Positions 20,412-30,543 of a stretch of DNA of 64,000 bases are shown one piece after another. Both the position numbers and the translations under genes were made by a program. The notes beneath the pieces were generated by a model. It made no database searches and was not told where the DNA came from. It saw nothing but the letters and a program-made list of their open reading frames with translations. How positions within the stretch are numbered: position 1 is the stretch's first letter; each line of letters starts with the position of its first letter. This DNA comes from Mongoliitalea lutea (GTDB taxonomy: Bacteria > Bacteroidota > Bacteroidia > Cytophagales > Cyclobacteriaceae): the NCBI RefSeq assembly GCF_014652135.1, contig NZ_BMYF01000023.1, forward strand, positions 24,386 through 88,385, in the 5' to 3' direction.

Positions 20412-21619
20412 TGGAAGAAAATCAAGTGCATATTCCGGATGGGTGGGATTTAAAGCCTTTAGGTGAAATTTTCAATTTCAAGTATGGTTCTGGTTTACCT
20501 ACTAATCAATTTAGCCCAAGTGGTTATCCTGTTTATGGAGCAAATGGTATCATTGGCTGGCATTCTAAATACAATTATGAGAATCAAGAAATTTTAATCA
20601 GCTGTCGTGGTGAAAACAGTGGCTTAATTAATTTAACTGAAGAGAAGGCATTTGTTACCAACAATTCAATTGTTTGTTCTGAGAAATTCGAAATAGACAA
20701 AATATACTTCTACTACAACCTAAAGAAAATACCAAGAACTGCAATGGTTTCTGGTTCTGCTCAACCGCAAGTTGTTGTAAAAGATTTGAACAGAATTGAA
20801 TTACTTTTTCCCAAATCCAAAACCGAACAAACCACCATAGCCCGCATCCTATCCAAAGTAGATGAAGCCATAGCCCAAACCGAGCAACTGATAGCGAAAT
20901 ACACCCGCATCAAAACGGGCTTAATGCAGGATTTGCTCACCAAAGGCATAGACGAACACGGCAACATCCGCAGTGAAGAAACCCACGAGTTTAAAGACAG
21001 TCCGCTGGGCAGGATTCCGAAGGAGTGGGAAGTGAAACGTTTAGACCAAATGACAAAGCCCAATAGCCCTATTGTCTATGGAATCCTGATGCCTGGGAAA
21101 CATTTTTTCGGTGGAATACCTGTAGTGAAAGTAAAAGACATATTTGACGAAAAAATACATTTTGGAGACCTTCTTTTCACGAATCCGAAAATTGCACTCG
21201 CATTTAAACGTTCAGAATTGATGAAGGACGATTTGCTTTTCACCATCAGGGGAACCGTAGGTAGATGCGCATTTGTACCTGTAGAATTAGAAGGGGCAAA
21301 TATTACTCAGGATACAGCTCGTATAAGAGTTAAAAATGAGTACAAAGAATATGTTAGATATACCTTTGAAACACCTGATTCCAAATTTTACATCCAACTT
21401 AATACGATAGGACAAGCCGTAAAAGGAATTAATTTAAAGGCACTGCGTGAACTTAATATTCTTGTACCACCGCCAAATGAAGCCCAATTAATTGCAAAAG
21501 AATTAAACACGTCAAACAATGTTTTATCAGCGGAAGCTATAAAGCTTAGAAAACTACAATCCCTCAAAACGGGTTTGATGCAAGATTTATTGAGCGGTAA
21601 GGTAAGAGTTAAAATTTAA
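20411..21619 (+). CDS. hsdS: Type I restriction-modification specificity subunit HsdS
   Basis: The DNA-recognition subunit of the type I enzyme, 402 residues. Two target recognition domains (about 8-135 and 200-360) are each followed by a conserved helical segment: QTEQLIAKYTRIKTGLMQDLL after the first and LRKLQSLKTGLMQDLLSGK at the C-terminus. This repeated half-and-half layout is the family signature and predicts a bipartite target; the sequence recognised cannot be read from the protein. The start overlaps the hsdM stop. The target recognition domains are more AT-rich than the conserved segments, as expected for exchangeable domains. No second or silent hsdS copy was seen nearby. Confidence 0.93.
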   Translation: MEENQVHIPDGWDLKPLGEIFNFKYGSGLPTNQFSPSGYPVYGANGIIGWHSKYNYENQEILISCRGENSGLINLTEEKAFVTNNSIVCSEKFEIDKIYFYYNLKKIPRTAMVSGSAQPQVVVKDLNRIELLFPKSKTEQTTIARILSKVDEAIAQTEQLIAKYTRIKTGLMQDLLTKGIDEHGNIRSEETHEFKDSPLGRIPKEWEVKRLDQMTKPNSPIVYGILMPGKHFFGGIPVVKVKDIFDEKIHFGDLLFTNPKIALAFKRSELMKDDLLFTIRGTVGRCAFVPVELEGANITQDTARIRVKNEYKEYVRYTFETPDSKFYIQLNTIGQAVKGINLKALRELNILVPPPNEAQLIAKELNTSNNVLSAEAIKLRKLQSLKTGLMQDLLSGKVRVKI

Positions 21620-21621
21620 CT

Positions 21622-22476
21622 ATGGCAACAAGTTTTTTACATTGGAATATTAATCGAAAGGCTGGCTTTGAGAATGAAGTAGCAAAGCTTGTCAATATGG
21701 ATGATATCAAAGCTGACATTTTATTGCTTGTCGAAGCGGAAAATGTTGATGATAATGAAATAAATAAGTTGACTGGATTAACACGATTAAAAGTTGAAGA
21801 TTGGAAAGAAACTGAGCTTACACCTCGTTTTTACTCAAAACTACCATTGGATGTCTTTCAATTATTTGAAATTCACGATTCATCAAGATATGTATTTGCC
21901 AGACTTAATATAGCAGAGGAAAAGGAGATAATAATTTGTGGTCTTCATATTCCAAGTAAGCTAACAGTTAATGAAAAAACACAATATTCAGATGCAAGAC
22001 AGATTGCATTGTTTATTAGTGATATGAAAACGAGGAGTAATGTGGGGCATAATAGATTTTTAGTTTTTGGAGATTTCAATATGAATCCCTTCGAACCTGG
22101 TATGATTGAACCTGACGGTTTTAATGCAGTGCTTTCCACTACAGAAGCATTAAACGAACAGAGGACAGAATTTTATAAAAAGTTTGATTATTTCTACAAT
22201 CCAATGTGGTCCTATCTTGGTGATAGAAACTATTTGACTGGAGATTTAAAATTGGCAGGTAGCTACTATTTTAGAAAAACCAGGGATGTTACACTAACAT
22301 TTTGGAATGTATTTGATAAAGTAATAATAAGACCTTCTATAATCGACATTTTTGACTTTTCTTCAATAAAAATTATTGATGATAACGGTATTGAGAAACT
22401 GGTAACAACCGATTTTCAATTACGAGATGATTCATTCTCTGATCATTTACCCTTGACATTTAAACTTTTCATATAA
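21622..22476 (+). CDS. Endonuclease/exonuclease/phosphatase (EEP) family protein
   Basis: A 284-residue protein of the EEP (DNase I-like) fold. The fold's landmark residues are present: N9 and N11 in LHWNIN, the metal-binding E38 in LLLVEAEN, GLHIPS, GDFNMNP, and the final SDHLP with D274 and H275. It is therefore probably an active metal-dependent nuclease or phosphoesterase acting in the cytoplasm. It lies 2 bases after hsdS and overlaps the next gene by one base, inside the type I operon. That placement suggests an accessory nuclease for the restriction system, but this is inference. Codon use is more AT-rich than in the hsd genes, suggesting a separate origin. Confidence 0.85.
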   Translation: MATSFLHWNINRKAGFENEVAKLVNMDDIKADILLLVEAENVDDNEINKLTGLTRLKVEDWKETELTPRFYSKLPLDVFQLFEIHDSSRYVFARLNIAEEKEIIICGLHIPSKLTVNEKTQYSDARQIALFISDMKTRSNVGHNRFLVFGDFNMNPFEPGMIEPDGFNAVLSTTEALNEQRTEFYKKFDYFYNPMWSYLGDRNYLTGDLKLAGSYYFRKTRDVTLTFWNVFDKVIIRPSIIDIFDFSSIKIIDDNGIEKLVTTDFQLRDDSFSDHLPLTFKLFI

Positions 22477-22937
22477 TGAATAAAAAAGACGAAATAAAGA
22501 AGTTTCTCCCAAAGATTGGAAGCCCTTTAGTAAATGAACTGAAAGCAAAATCACCAAGGGCGGTATTGCAAGAGTATGGTGATGCAATCGATGAATCTTA
22601 TCCAAACTATTTTAGAAGTTTTATTACTGAAACATCAAGGATTGAATCTGAATCAGAAGCTGTAATTATGAGTTACTCATTTTATTTAATTGCTTTTATT
22701 GCAAAAGGCTATAACTATAAACTTTTTGAAGTAATTCCGAAATTTCCTGATAAGCCCTACCCCGTTGAATTAATTTTATTTGATAGACAACCTTCAAATG
22801 AAGGTGAATTTGAATCTGAAAAAGAACTCAAGGAGAAGTTGGATTCATTTTTTCAAAGTAGTTTCTTCAGTAACGTAGTAAATAATCTGAGCTCTCAGGT
22901 TGATTTGTATAATGAAAGTAGAAATGAAAAACTATGA
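22476..22937 (+). CDS. Hypothetical protein in the type I operon, 153 aa
   Basis: Not recognised. It is a 153-residue, mostly helical, charged protein with a hydrophobic middle stretch (VIMSYSFYLIAFIAKGY, about residues 64-80) that is too short and polar-flanked to be a sure membrane segment. It overlaps the EEP gene by one base and the helicase gene by four (ATGA), so it is translated as part of the operon. It is AT-rich like the EEP gene, and the two may have entered the operon together. Possibly a partner or immunity-type protein of the EEP nuclease. Confidence 0.7.
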   Translation: MNKKDEIKKFLPKIGSPLVNELKAKSPRAVLQEYGDAIDESYPNYFRSFITETSRIESESEAVIMSYSFYLIAFIAKGYNYKLFEVIPKFPDKPYPVELILFDRQPSNEGEFESEKELKEKLDSFFQSSFFSNVVNNLSSQVDLYNESRNEKL

Positions 22938-25900
22938 AGCACAATCCAAGATATATACTCAAGCACCTTTCTGTCCGTGTACCCTGGCACGATAACGGCT
23001 GGAACGGCAGTATTTGCAACAACCCCAAAGCCAATGGTGCTTGTTTGATTTTAAAAAATTGTGCCCTCAATCGTAATGATGAACAAGAGCAGGCATTGGC
23101 AGGCAAACTTTTGAGTGATTTATCCGAAGAGCAATATCCGGTGTGCATTGGTGAAAGGGCTACGTTTATGGCTCCTTTTGGCATAAACAAAACATTGAAG
23201 CATCCCTATGCACTCAGTTCACCCAATACACACGGGCATTTGAAACCCACACGGGTTCAGTTTCCTGCTTTTGGTGCAGCAGCAGTGCCTTACCATTGGA
23301 TGCTGAAAGAAAATGCCAAAGAAAAAACTGCCCTATATGAATTAAACTATGATGAAGCCAAAGAACCGCAATTGGACTGGGCTACCAACGGTGGCGACCA
23401 TTGGGTGCAGGAAATTGGCAATCAAAAAGCCTTACTCAATTGCTTCTTTGAGCATTTGCAAGAAGATACTTCTTTGGTTTTCTTTTATGCCAAGCAAGTG
23501 CCCTTTGTGGAAGAATCAGGCAGGGTGCTGGCAGGTGTGGGCAAAATCAATAAAATCATAGCTTCAGAAGCTTACGAAGGCAGCAACAACCGCTTTGGTG
23601 CAGCCTATTGGGAGCATATGATTTTACATACCATTCGCAAGGATGGGAAAAACGGCTTTTTGTTGCCTTATCACGCAGCTATTGAATACCAAGAAGAAAC
23701 CCCGAGTTTTGATGTAGCTGAATTGGCCGTAGTTGTTCCCAACGATAAACGTTTTGAGTTTTCGTATGGCACTGAGCACGTGAGTAACGACAGTGCTATC
23801 AGGGTTTTATTAGACTGCATCAAATCATTGGAAAAAGCTGAAGCTTTAGGAATAGGCGAAAACCATCAGGCAAGCATCCAATGGATACACAATGAAATTG
23901 CACAACTCGAAAAACTCAGAGGTGCCTATCCGGGTATGGGTGCAGCACTTTGTGCTTTTGGCATTGAAAAAGGACATTTTGTTTCAGCCGAAATCATCAA
24001 CCAACTGAAAGATGACAAGGATAACCCTTGGTTGCTTTTTGAAAAGGCATTGGACGATTCCAAAGGTATTTTATCAGATGCCGTGGCAGGTTTAATTCCC
24101 TTCAACTCCAATAAACTTTACAAACGCTTAAAAGAAAAAGCCACTCCCACACGCATAAAGTTTTTGCATTTGCTGAGCCGTTTCGATTTAAGTATAGAGC
24201 AAGCAAAATTTCTGTTTGTAGAAGAAGAAAGGGAAGCCTTGGGCATCATTCGCAAAGACGAAGAATACCTGAGCAATCCTTATTTGATTTATGAAGATCT
24301 ACGCTTTACCCTCACACCGGTAGCACTCAGCACCATTGATTTGGGGCTGTATTTAAAAAACGCACCTGATAATATATTGCCCGACCAATTGGTGTATGAT
24401 GATCCCTTTGACATACACCGCATCAGAGCCATTACCATTCAGCAATTGGAGTATGCAGCCATACAAGGTCATACCCTATTGCCACGTAAAGAAATCATCA
24501 AAAAAATAAGAGATCTTTCCCTTTCACCCGCTTGTGGCATCAACAGCGATTATTACGAACTGGCAGAAGAGTGTTTTGCAGGAAGCATTGTGTTGGAAGA
24601 AATGAAAGATGGTGAAAGAGCCTATCAGTTACAACGCTTTGCTGAAACCAGAAAAATCATCAGTCAAAAAATAAGTGATAGGGTCAATGGTAAGCGTTTG
24701 CCACTTACTGCCGATTGGTTAAATCTGTTGGATGAATCATTAAAACCCTTCACGAAAGGCGAACCCGACACGCAGGAACTGAATGCAAGGAAAGAAAAAG
24801 CGGCAGCCTTAAAGGAAATTGCCGAAGCTCGTTTCTCGGTTTTGATAGGTCCGGCAGGCACAGGAAAAACTACTTTGCTCACCATTTTAGCAGGACAAAA
24901 AGAAGTTGAAAATAATGGCGTATTGCTTCTAGCTCCAACGGGAAAAGCAAGAGTAAGAATGGAAGAAGTAGCAAAGAACCTGCAAGTAACTGCTAAAACT
25001 TTGGCTCAATTTCTATCTGGCTATGGCAGATACAACGGAGAAATTCAGCAATATGTGCTTTCAGAGAGATACTGCGAAGGTCAATACGAAACCGTGATAT
25101 TGGATGAAGCCTCAATGCTCACCGAAGAAATGCTGGCCACTACAATGGATTGCCTGAAAGGAGTCAAGCGTTTCATTTTGGTTGGCGACCACAGGCAATT
25201 GCCGCCCATTGGAGCAGGTCGTCCTTTTGTAGATATTATCCACCACCTAAAGCCCGAGGGGATTGAAACGGCATTTCCACGAGTAGGAAAAGGTTATGCA
25301 GAGTTAACCATCAAACGCAGACAAGGCGGCTCTAAACGGGAAGATTTGCAATTGGCCGAATGGTTCAGTGGCGAAAGTTTAGAACCGGGAGCCGACAGCA
25401 TCATCAATCAGATTTTGACCACCCCAAACTCGCAATACCTGCGAATGGAAAGTTGGGAAAATGAAGCAGAGTTTGACAAAGTATTTGAAAAGGTACTGGT
25501 AGAAGAATTGGGATTGAGTGGAATTGAAGATGTACAAACCTTTAATAAAACACTTGGGTCTAATGATGGCAGGTATTTTAACTTCAAAGAAGCCGCCAAT
25601 AAAGCTGAGTCTTGGCAAATTCTTTCTCCCATTCGCGAAAAAGTGTTTGGTGTTAGAGCCATCAATCGAAAAATTCACAAGCTATTCAGGGAAGACAAAG
25701 TAAAATATGCCCGGGATAGATATGGGAAAATCCCTTCGCCTATTGGCTTGGAAGAAATCGTGTATGGTGACAAAGTCATCAATCTCTTCAATGCAAAACG
25801 AAATCCCAAAGATGTTTGGCCTAATGCAGATGCATTGAATTATGTGGCCAATGGAGAAATTGGAATGGTAATCGGTCAATTCAAGACTGCTAAAATGACC

Positions 25901-26677
25901 TTCAAAGGAAAGCCGCAGAATACGGAAATTGAATTTACTTCTCAAAAGGGGTTTAAGTATTCATTCAAGTCTTGGGAATTTAAAGAAGAAAAAAATAATC
26001 CTTTAGAGTTAGCTTATGCATTAACGGTTCACAAAGCACAAGGTAGTGAATTTGGGAAAATATTTTTAGTTATTCCAAATCCTTGTTTCCTGCTTTCACG
26101 GGAAATGCTTTACACGTCATTGACCCGCCAAAAAGACAAAGTCATTCTCTTATTTCAGGGCAATGCATTTGATATAAAAGGATTGGCATCACCATTAAAA
26201 TCGGATGCGCTCAAACGTATCACCAACCTGTTTGTAAAACCGGAATTAGTAGAAGTGGAAGGCCAGTACCTTGAAAAGAATCTAATTCACCAGGCCAGTG
26301 ATGGCAAAATGCTCCGTTCAAAAAGCGAGTTGATGATTTATCAACGCCTTATTGACAACAAGCTAAATCCACTGTACGAAAAGAAACTCACCATTAAGGA
26401 AGTAGAAAAGCTTCCCGATTTCACCATTGAAAACGAAGAGTCGGGCAAAGTGTATTTTTGGGAGCACTGCGGAATGTTGTTTGATGCTGAATACAAACAG
26501 CGTTGGGAAGAAAAATACCAATGGTATAAAGAAAACGACATTCTGGAAAAAGGTGGAGCAAACGGCACTTTAATCGTAACCGAAGACAAAGCCTTTGAAA
26601 TGGAAGATGGAAGTGTGCGTGGGGCAATCTCTGTAAAGGAGATAGATGAAATAATTGCAAAGTTTTTTAAGAGATAA
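22934..26677 (+). CDS. SF1 (RecD-like) helicase with C-terminal PD-(D/E)XK nuclease-like domain
   Basis: A 1247-residue protein. The N-terminal half starts with RVPWHDNGWNGSICNNP and several Cys residues, a region I know only as uncharacterised. The helicase core has Walker A GPAGTGKTT (G639-T646), Walker B DEAS (D724), GDHRQLPPIG, and the late motifs LTVHKAQGSEFG and TSLTRQKDKV, typical of RecD/AAA_30 helicases. The last 140 residues resemble a PD-(D/E)XK nuclease: SKSELMIYQRL, PDFTI (D1162), and WEHCG (E1177) followed by a Lys-rich helix. It probably unwinds and degrades DNA. It sits between the specificity and restriction genes, overlapping the previous gene by four bases and ending 3 bases before hsdR. 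A role as an accessory nuclease of the defence operon is likely but inferred. Confidence 0.85.
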   Translation: MKHNPRYILKHLSVRVPWHDNGWNGSICNNPKANGACLILKNCALNRNDEQEQALAGKLLSDLSEEQYPVCIGERATFMAPFGINKTLKHPYALSSPNTHGHLKPTRVQFPAFGAAAVPYHWMLKENAKEKTALYELNYDEAKEPQLDWATNGGDHWVQEIGNQKALLNCFFEHLQEDTSLVFFYAKQVPFVEESGRVLAGVGKINKIIASEAYEGSNNRFGAAYWEHMILHTIRKDGKNGFLLPYHAAIEYQEETPSFDVAELAVVVPNDKRFEFSYGTEHVSNDSAIRVLLDCIKSLEKAEALGIGENHQASIQWIHNEIAQLEKLRGAYPGMGAALCAFGIEKGHFVSAEIINQLKDDKDNPWLLFEKALDDSKGILSDAVAGLIPFNSNKLYKRLKEKATPTRIKFLHLLSRFDLSIEQAKFLFVEEEREALGIIRKDEEYLSNPYLIYEDLRFTLTPVALSTIDLGLYLKNAPDNILPDQLVYDDPFDIHRIRAITIQQLEYAAIQGHTLLPRKEIIKKIRDLSLSPACGINSDYYELAEECFAGSIVLEEMKDGERAYQLQRFAETRKIISQKISDRVNGKRLPLTADWLNLLDESLKPFTKGEPDTQELNARKEKAAALKEIAEARFSVLIGPAGTGKTTLLTILAGQKEVENNGVLLLAPTGKARVRMEEVAKNLQVTAKTLAQFLSGYGRYNGEIQQYVLSERYCEGQYETVILDEASMLTEEMLATTMDCLKGVKRFILVGDHRQLPPIGAGRPFVDIIHHLKPEGIETAFPRVGKGYAELTIKRRQGGSKREDLQLAEWFSGESLEPGADSIINQILTTPNSQYLRMESWENEAEFDKVFEKVLVEELGLSGIEDVQTFNKTLGSNDGRYFNFKEAANKAESWQILSPIREKVFGVRAINRKIHKLFREDKVKYARDRYGKIPSPIGLEEIVYGDKVINLFNAKRNPKDVWPNADALNYVANGEIGMVIGQFKTAKMTFKGKPQNTEIEFTSQKGFKYSFKSWEFKEEKNNPLELAYALTVHKAQGSEFGKIFLVIPNPCFLLSREMLYTSLTRQKDKVILLFQGNAFDIKGLASPLKSDALKRITNLFVKPELVEVEGQYLEKNLIHQASDGKMLRSKSELMIYQRLIDNKLNPLYEKKLTIKEVEKLPDFTIENEESGKVYFWEHCGMLFDAEYKQRWEEKYQWYKENDILEKGGANGTLIVTEDKAFEMEDGSVRGAISVKEIDEIIAKFFKR

Positions 26678-26680
26678 GAT

Positions 26681-29600
26681 ATGATTTTAAGTAACGACAA
26701 TAAATACAGGGGCAACCTGGGCAATACCCTCAAGCTGGACGAATACAGCCACGTTGAAAAACCATTTTTGGAGCAACTGGCAGGCTTGGGTTGGGATGTG
26801 CTGGAGCTAAAAATGCAGCAAGAACCCGGGCAGAGTTTCAGAACTTCGTTTTCGGAAGTGGTGCTCAAGGCCAAACTGCGGGAAGCATTGATGAAAATCA
26901 ATCCGTTTCTCACGCCTGCACAGGTGGACGAACTGGAACGAAAAATCACCACATTTCAAAAAAACAGTCTGCTCGAAAACAACCAACAGGTGCTGCACTA
27001 CCTGCTGGAAAATACCACCGTATCGAAAAACGAACAAACAGGCGAACTCAGCCCTACGGTGCGGTTTATTGATTTTGAAAACTTGGCGAACAACAGCTTT
27101 GTAGCCATTTCGCAGTTCAAAGTAAGCGTTACGGGAACCGACCACCACATCATTCCCGATATGGTGTTATTTGTAAATGGCTTGCCCGTGGTGGTGGTAG
27201 AAGCCAAATCATCCAAAGTAAAAGAACCCATACCAGAAGCCATTGACCAACTGATGCGCTACTCCGAGCAGCGTGGCGACACAGGCGAAGGCAACAAAGA
27301 ACTGTTTTACTACAATCAGATATTGGTAACTACCTGCCGCACCGAAGCGAAGTTTGGCACCATCACCACACGCATAGAAAAACATTTTTACCGATGGACA
27401 GACCCATATCCCAAAACGCTCAATGATTTGGTACACGGGCAATCCTCACCCAATGACCAACAGCGATTGGTGGCGGGAATGCTCGACCGAAGGAACCTGC
27501 TAGACATTATCCGTGTATTCACCGTATTTGCCACCAACGACAAAGGACAGAAAATCAAAATTGTGGGTAGATACCAACAGTTTCGTGCGGTAAAAATTGC
27601 TACGCAACGCCTGATAGAAGGCAAAAACCCAATGGAACGGGGGGGGATAATTTGGCACACGCAAGGTTCGGGCAAATCGCTTACAATGATGTTTATGGTG
27701 CGGGAAATGAAACTCCGACCCGAACTGATGTCGTGGAAAATCATTTTTGTTACTGACCGCACGCAATTAGAAGAACAACTTACTGAAACAGGGCAAAGTA
27801 TAGGCTTTACTATTAAGACGGCTACGTTTATTGATCCTAAAAAGGAGCCTAATGGGCAAAGCCTAAAAGAGTTATTAAGGAATGATAACTCAGATTTGGT
27901 GATGGCAATGATTCACAAGTTTCAGGAAAACGGAGATTTATCAGGTTTGGAAATCTTCCCTGAGCTGAACAGCAGCCACAATATTTTGGTGATGACAGAT
28001 GAAGCCCACAGGTCGCAGTATTCATTATTGGCGGCCAACCTTGATCGTGCAATACCGAATGCAACCTCAATCGGTTTCACTGGAACACCCACCGCCAAAA
28101 CAGAGAAGAAATACAAGGACTATATAGACAAATACACAATGCGTCAGGCCATAGATGATGGCGTAACCCTGGAAATTGTGTACGAAGGCTTTACCCACAA
28201 TGCCGAAGTAGAAGACAAGCAAGGAATGGACGATAAGTTTGCAGATGTATTCAGCGAATATCAGCTCACCGAACGCTTGCAGATATTGGGCTTTGGCAGC
28301 CGTGATGCGTATCTGGACAGTATGAGTACCATAATGGACAAAGCCAAAAGTATGGTGAACCATTATGTAGAACATATTTTTTCGGGTGGCTTCAAAGCTC
28401 AAATTGTAGCCAATTCAAGGATTGCAGCCGTTCGATACAAAGCCGCCATTGATGCCGCACTCAAAGCAAAAATTACAGAGTTGGAAGTTGACAATCCTAT
28501 GCTGGTTAAACTTGATGTGCTGAGAACCTTAGAAACAGCCGTAGTGATTTCGGGCAGTCACAATGACGAACTGGAAATAAAAGCCTACACCAATGCTAAC
28601 TACCACAAAAAGAGCATCAAACGATTCAAATTGCCTTTTGGCAAAACAGACGAAGAAGACAAGAGCCTGAACGGCAATGTGGGTATTGTTATCGTGAACA
28701 ATATGCTCCTCACGGGTTTTGATGCTCCCATTGAGCAGGTAATGTATTTGGATAGGGTAATTGTTGCCCACAACCTTTTACAAACTATAGCAAGGGTAAA
28801 CCGAGTTGGCCCCGAAGGCAAAGACAAAGGTTTTGTGGTGGATTATGTAGGCGTAGGGCATCACCTCAAACGGGCATTGGATGTATATGCCGAAAAAGAA
28901 TTGCAGGAAATTGTGGACTGCATTTCGGATGATGATGCCGAATTAAACGATTTAATAAAAGCACATCAGGATATTTGGAATTTCCTGAAAGTTTACGGTT
29001 TGGAAGACCTTTCGGATTCTGATGCCTTTTTTGATGTTTTTTATGATGAAGACATCCGCTTTGAATACATCAAGTTGTACAATACGCTAACAAGTTGTTT
29101 CAATAACGTTCTACCACGCAAAGAAGCCCTGGAGTTTTTCAACGACTGGAAAGCTTTTACAGAAATCAATGCCTTGGCAAACAAACATTTCCGTGATGGC
29201 AGATTTAGTATGAAAGGCATCCCGCCCAAGCTACGAGCCATTGCAGACGAGTATCTAATCTCCAAAGGCATTGAGCAACAAGTTGCTCCTATCTCCATCA
29301 TTGCAGACGACTTTTTTAATAAAGTAGTCGCCACCAAAAAACGAGAAAAGACCAAAGCTGCCGAAGTAGAACACGCCATTCGCCACTTCATAGATTTGAA
29401 TATTGATGAAGACCCGGAGTTGTTTGCCTCCTTTGCTCAAGCATTAGAAGAAATTCTGAAAAACTTCAAAGGCAACTGGAAGCTGATTTATGAGGAGTTG
29501 GAAAAATTGAGAGAGAAAATCAAGAACCGAGAAAAAGAAGAAACCTATGGTTTAGACCGCAAAAAGCAGATGCCATTCTTCCGCATTTTCAAAGCCGAGT

Positions 29601-29869
29601 TGTTCGACAATCGGGATTTGTCAGAAGACGAAATTGCACGAAACGTAAACTTAACGCAGCACATTTTCAACTTGGTTGCCACTGAAATAAAATTGACAGG
29701 CTTTTGGGATAGCACCCCTGCACAGTTGAAATTGAAAGCGGAATTGCAGAAAATGCTTTTATCGCCTGAGTTCAAAGACTTGCCCAACATCATCATCAAG
29801 CGAAATGAAATCATTTCGAGAATAATGGAATTAGCGAAAACCAATCATTTCAAAATAGTGAACGAGTAA
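26681..29869 (+). CDS. hsdR: Type I restriction enzyme endonuclease/translocase subunit HsdR
   Basis: The motor and nuclease subunit of the type I enzyme, 1062 residues. The N-terminal nuclease has D160 followed by E174-A-K176 (VVVEAKSS), the type I PD-(D/E)XK triad. The SF2 translocase follows with Walker A QGSGKS (K332), DEAH (D440-H443), GFTGTP and motif VI (QTIARVNR). The C-terminal helical region for HsdM contact is present, so the length is normal. With HsdM and HsdS it would cut unmodified DNA after translocation. Its start is 3 bases after the helicase-nuclease stop, and its stop overlaps the next start (TAATG). Confidence 0.95.
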   Translation: MILSNDNKYRGNLGNTLKLDEYSHVEKPFLEQLAGLGWDVLELKMQQEPGQSFRTSFSEVVLKAKLREALMKINPFLTPAQVDELERKITTFQKNSLLENNQQVLHYLLENTTVSKNEQTGELSPTVRFIDFENLANNSFVAISQFKVSVTGTDHHIIPDMVLFVNGLPVVVVEAKSSKVKEPIPEAIDQLMRYSEQRGDTGEGNKELFYYNQILVTTCRTEAKFGTITTRIEKHFYRWTDPYPKTLNDLVHGQSSPNDQQRLVAGMLDRRNLLDIIRVFTVFATNDKGQKIKIVGRYQQFRAVKIATQRLIEGKNPMERGGIIWHTQGSGKSLTMMFMVREMKLRPELMSWKIIFVTDRTQLEEQLTETGQSIGFTIKTATFIDPKKEPNGQSLKELLRNDNSDLVMAMIHKFQENGDLSGLEIFPELNSSHNILVMTDEAHRSQYSLLAANLDRAIPNATSIGFTGTPTAKTEKKYKDYIDKYTMRQAIDDGVTLEIVYEGFTHNAEVEDKQGMDDKFADVFSEYQLTERLQILGFGSRDAYLDSMSTIMDKAKSMVNHYVEHIFSGGFKAQIVANSRIAAVRYKAAIDAALKAKITELEVDNPMLVKLDVLRTLETAVVISGSHNDELEIKAYTNANYHKKSIKRFKLPFGKTDEEDKSLNGNVGIVIVNNMLLTGFDAPIEQVMYLDRVIVAHNLLQTIARVNRVGPEGKDKGFVVDYVGVGHHLKRALDVYAEKELQEIVDCISDDDAELNDLIKAHQDIWNFLKVYGLEDLSDSDAFFDVFYDEDIRFEYIKLYNTLTSCFNNVLPRKEALEFFNDWKAFTEINALANKHFRDGRFSMKGIPPKLRAIADEYLISKGIEQQVAPISIIADDFFNKVVATKKREKTKAAEVEHAIRHFIDLNIDEDPELFASFAQALEEILKNFKGNWKLIYEELEKLREKIKNREKEETYGLDRKKQMPFFRIFKAELFDNRDLSEDEIARNVNLTQHIFNLVATEIKLTGFWDSTPAQLKLKAELQKMLLSPEFKDLPNIIIKRNEIISRIMELAKTNHFKIVNE

Positions 29870-30543
29870 TGGTAATTGAGTATCAGGTAAAATATTCCAA
29901 CCGCAAGACCCTTAACATATCCGTTGAAAGGGACAAGAGTATTGTTGTTCGTGCTCCGCATTACCTCACAGCCGACAAGATTGATAAAATTGTTCAATCG
30001 AAAAGGCAATGGATAAAAGAGAAACTGAACCACGCTCAGAAATATCCTTTGGTTACAGAGAGCAAAGAATTTGTAAGTGGAGAAACGCTGATGTACTTGG
30101 GCAAAAACTATCAGTTGCTCGTAATTGATGAAGAATTTGATGGCATTGAGTTTGAACAACGTTTCAAAATTTCAAAAGCTAATCAGCACAAAGCCAATGA
30201 GCTATTTAAAAAGTGGTATTTAAAACAAGCCTTGATAAAGATTGAACCTTTAGCGACCAAATACGCAAAGAGTCTGGGTGTACAATATAATCAGTTCAAG
30301 ACATCAGAAATGAAATACAGATGGGGTTCTTGCACACCTGCCAATAATATCATTTTCAATTGGCGAATCATAAAAGCTCCAATGTATGTTTTAGAGTATT
30401 TAGTAGCCCACGAGCTAGTTCACTTGATTGAGAACAACCACACGCCAAGATTTTGGAACATTCTTTCTATTCAAGTACCCAACTATGAAAAGGCAAAGAA
30501 TTGGTTGAAGAAAAATGGACAACTTTTAGAAATTGATTTTTAA
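29869..30543 (+). CDS. YgjP-like (DUF45) zinc metallopeptidase
   Basis: A 224-residue protein ending the type I operon, starting one base inside the hsdR stop. The DUF45/YgjP family pattern is clear: KYRWGSC in the middle, then the zinc motif HELVH (H181, E182, H185) and the downstream HTPRFW. These proteins are small cytoplasmic metallopeptidases, and from family knowledge they are often found next to type I restriction genes. Its substrate is unknown; processing or turnover of restriction subunits is a reasonable guess. Confidence 0.88.
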   Translation: MVIEYQVKYSNRKTLNISVERDKSIVVRAPHYLTADKIDKIVQSKRQWIKEKLNHAQKYPLVTESKEFVSGETLMYLGKNYQLLVIDEEFDGIEFEQRFKISKANQHKANELFKKWYLKQALIKIEPLATKYAKSLGVQYNQFKTSEMKYRWGSCTPANNIIFNWRIIKAPMYVLEYLVAHELVHLIENNHTPRFWNILSIQVPNYEKAKNWLKKNGQLLEIDF

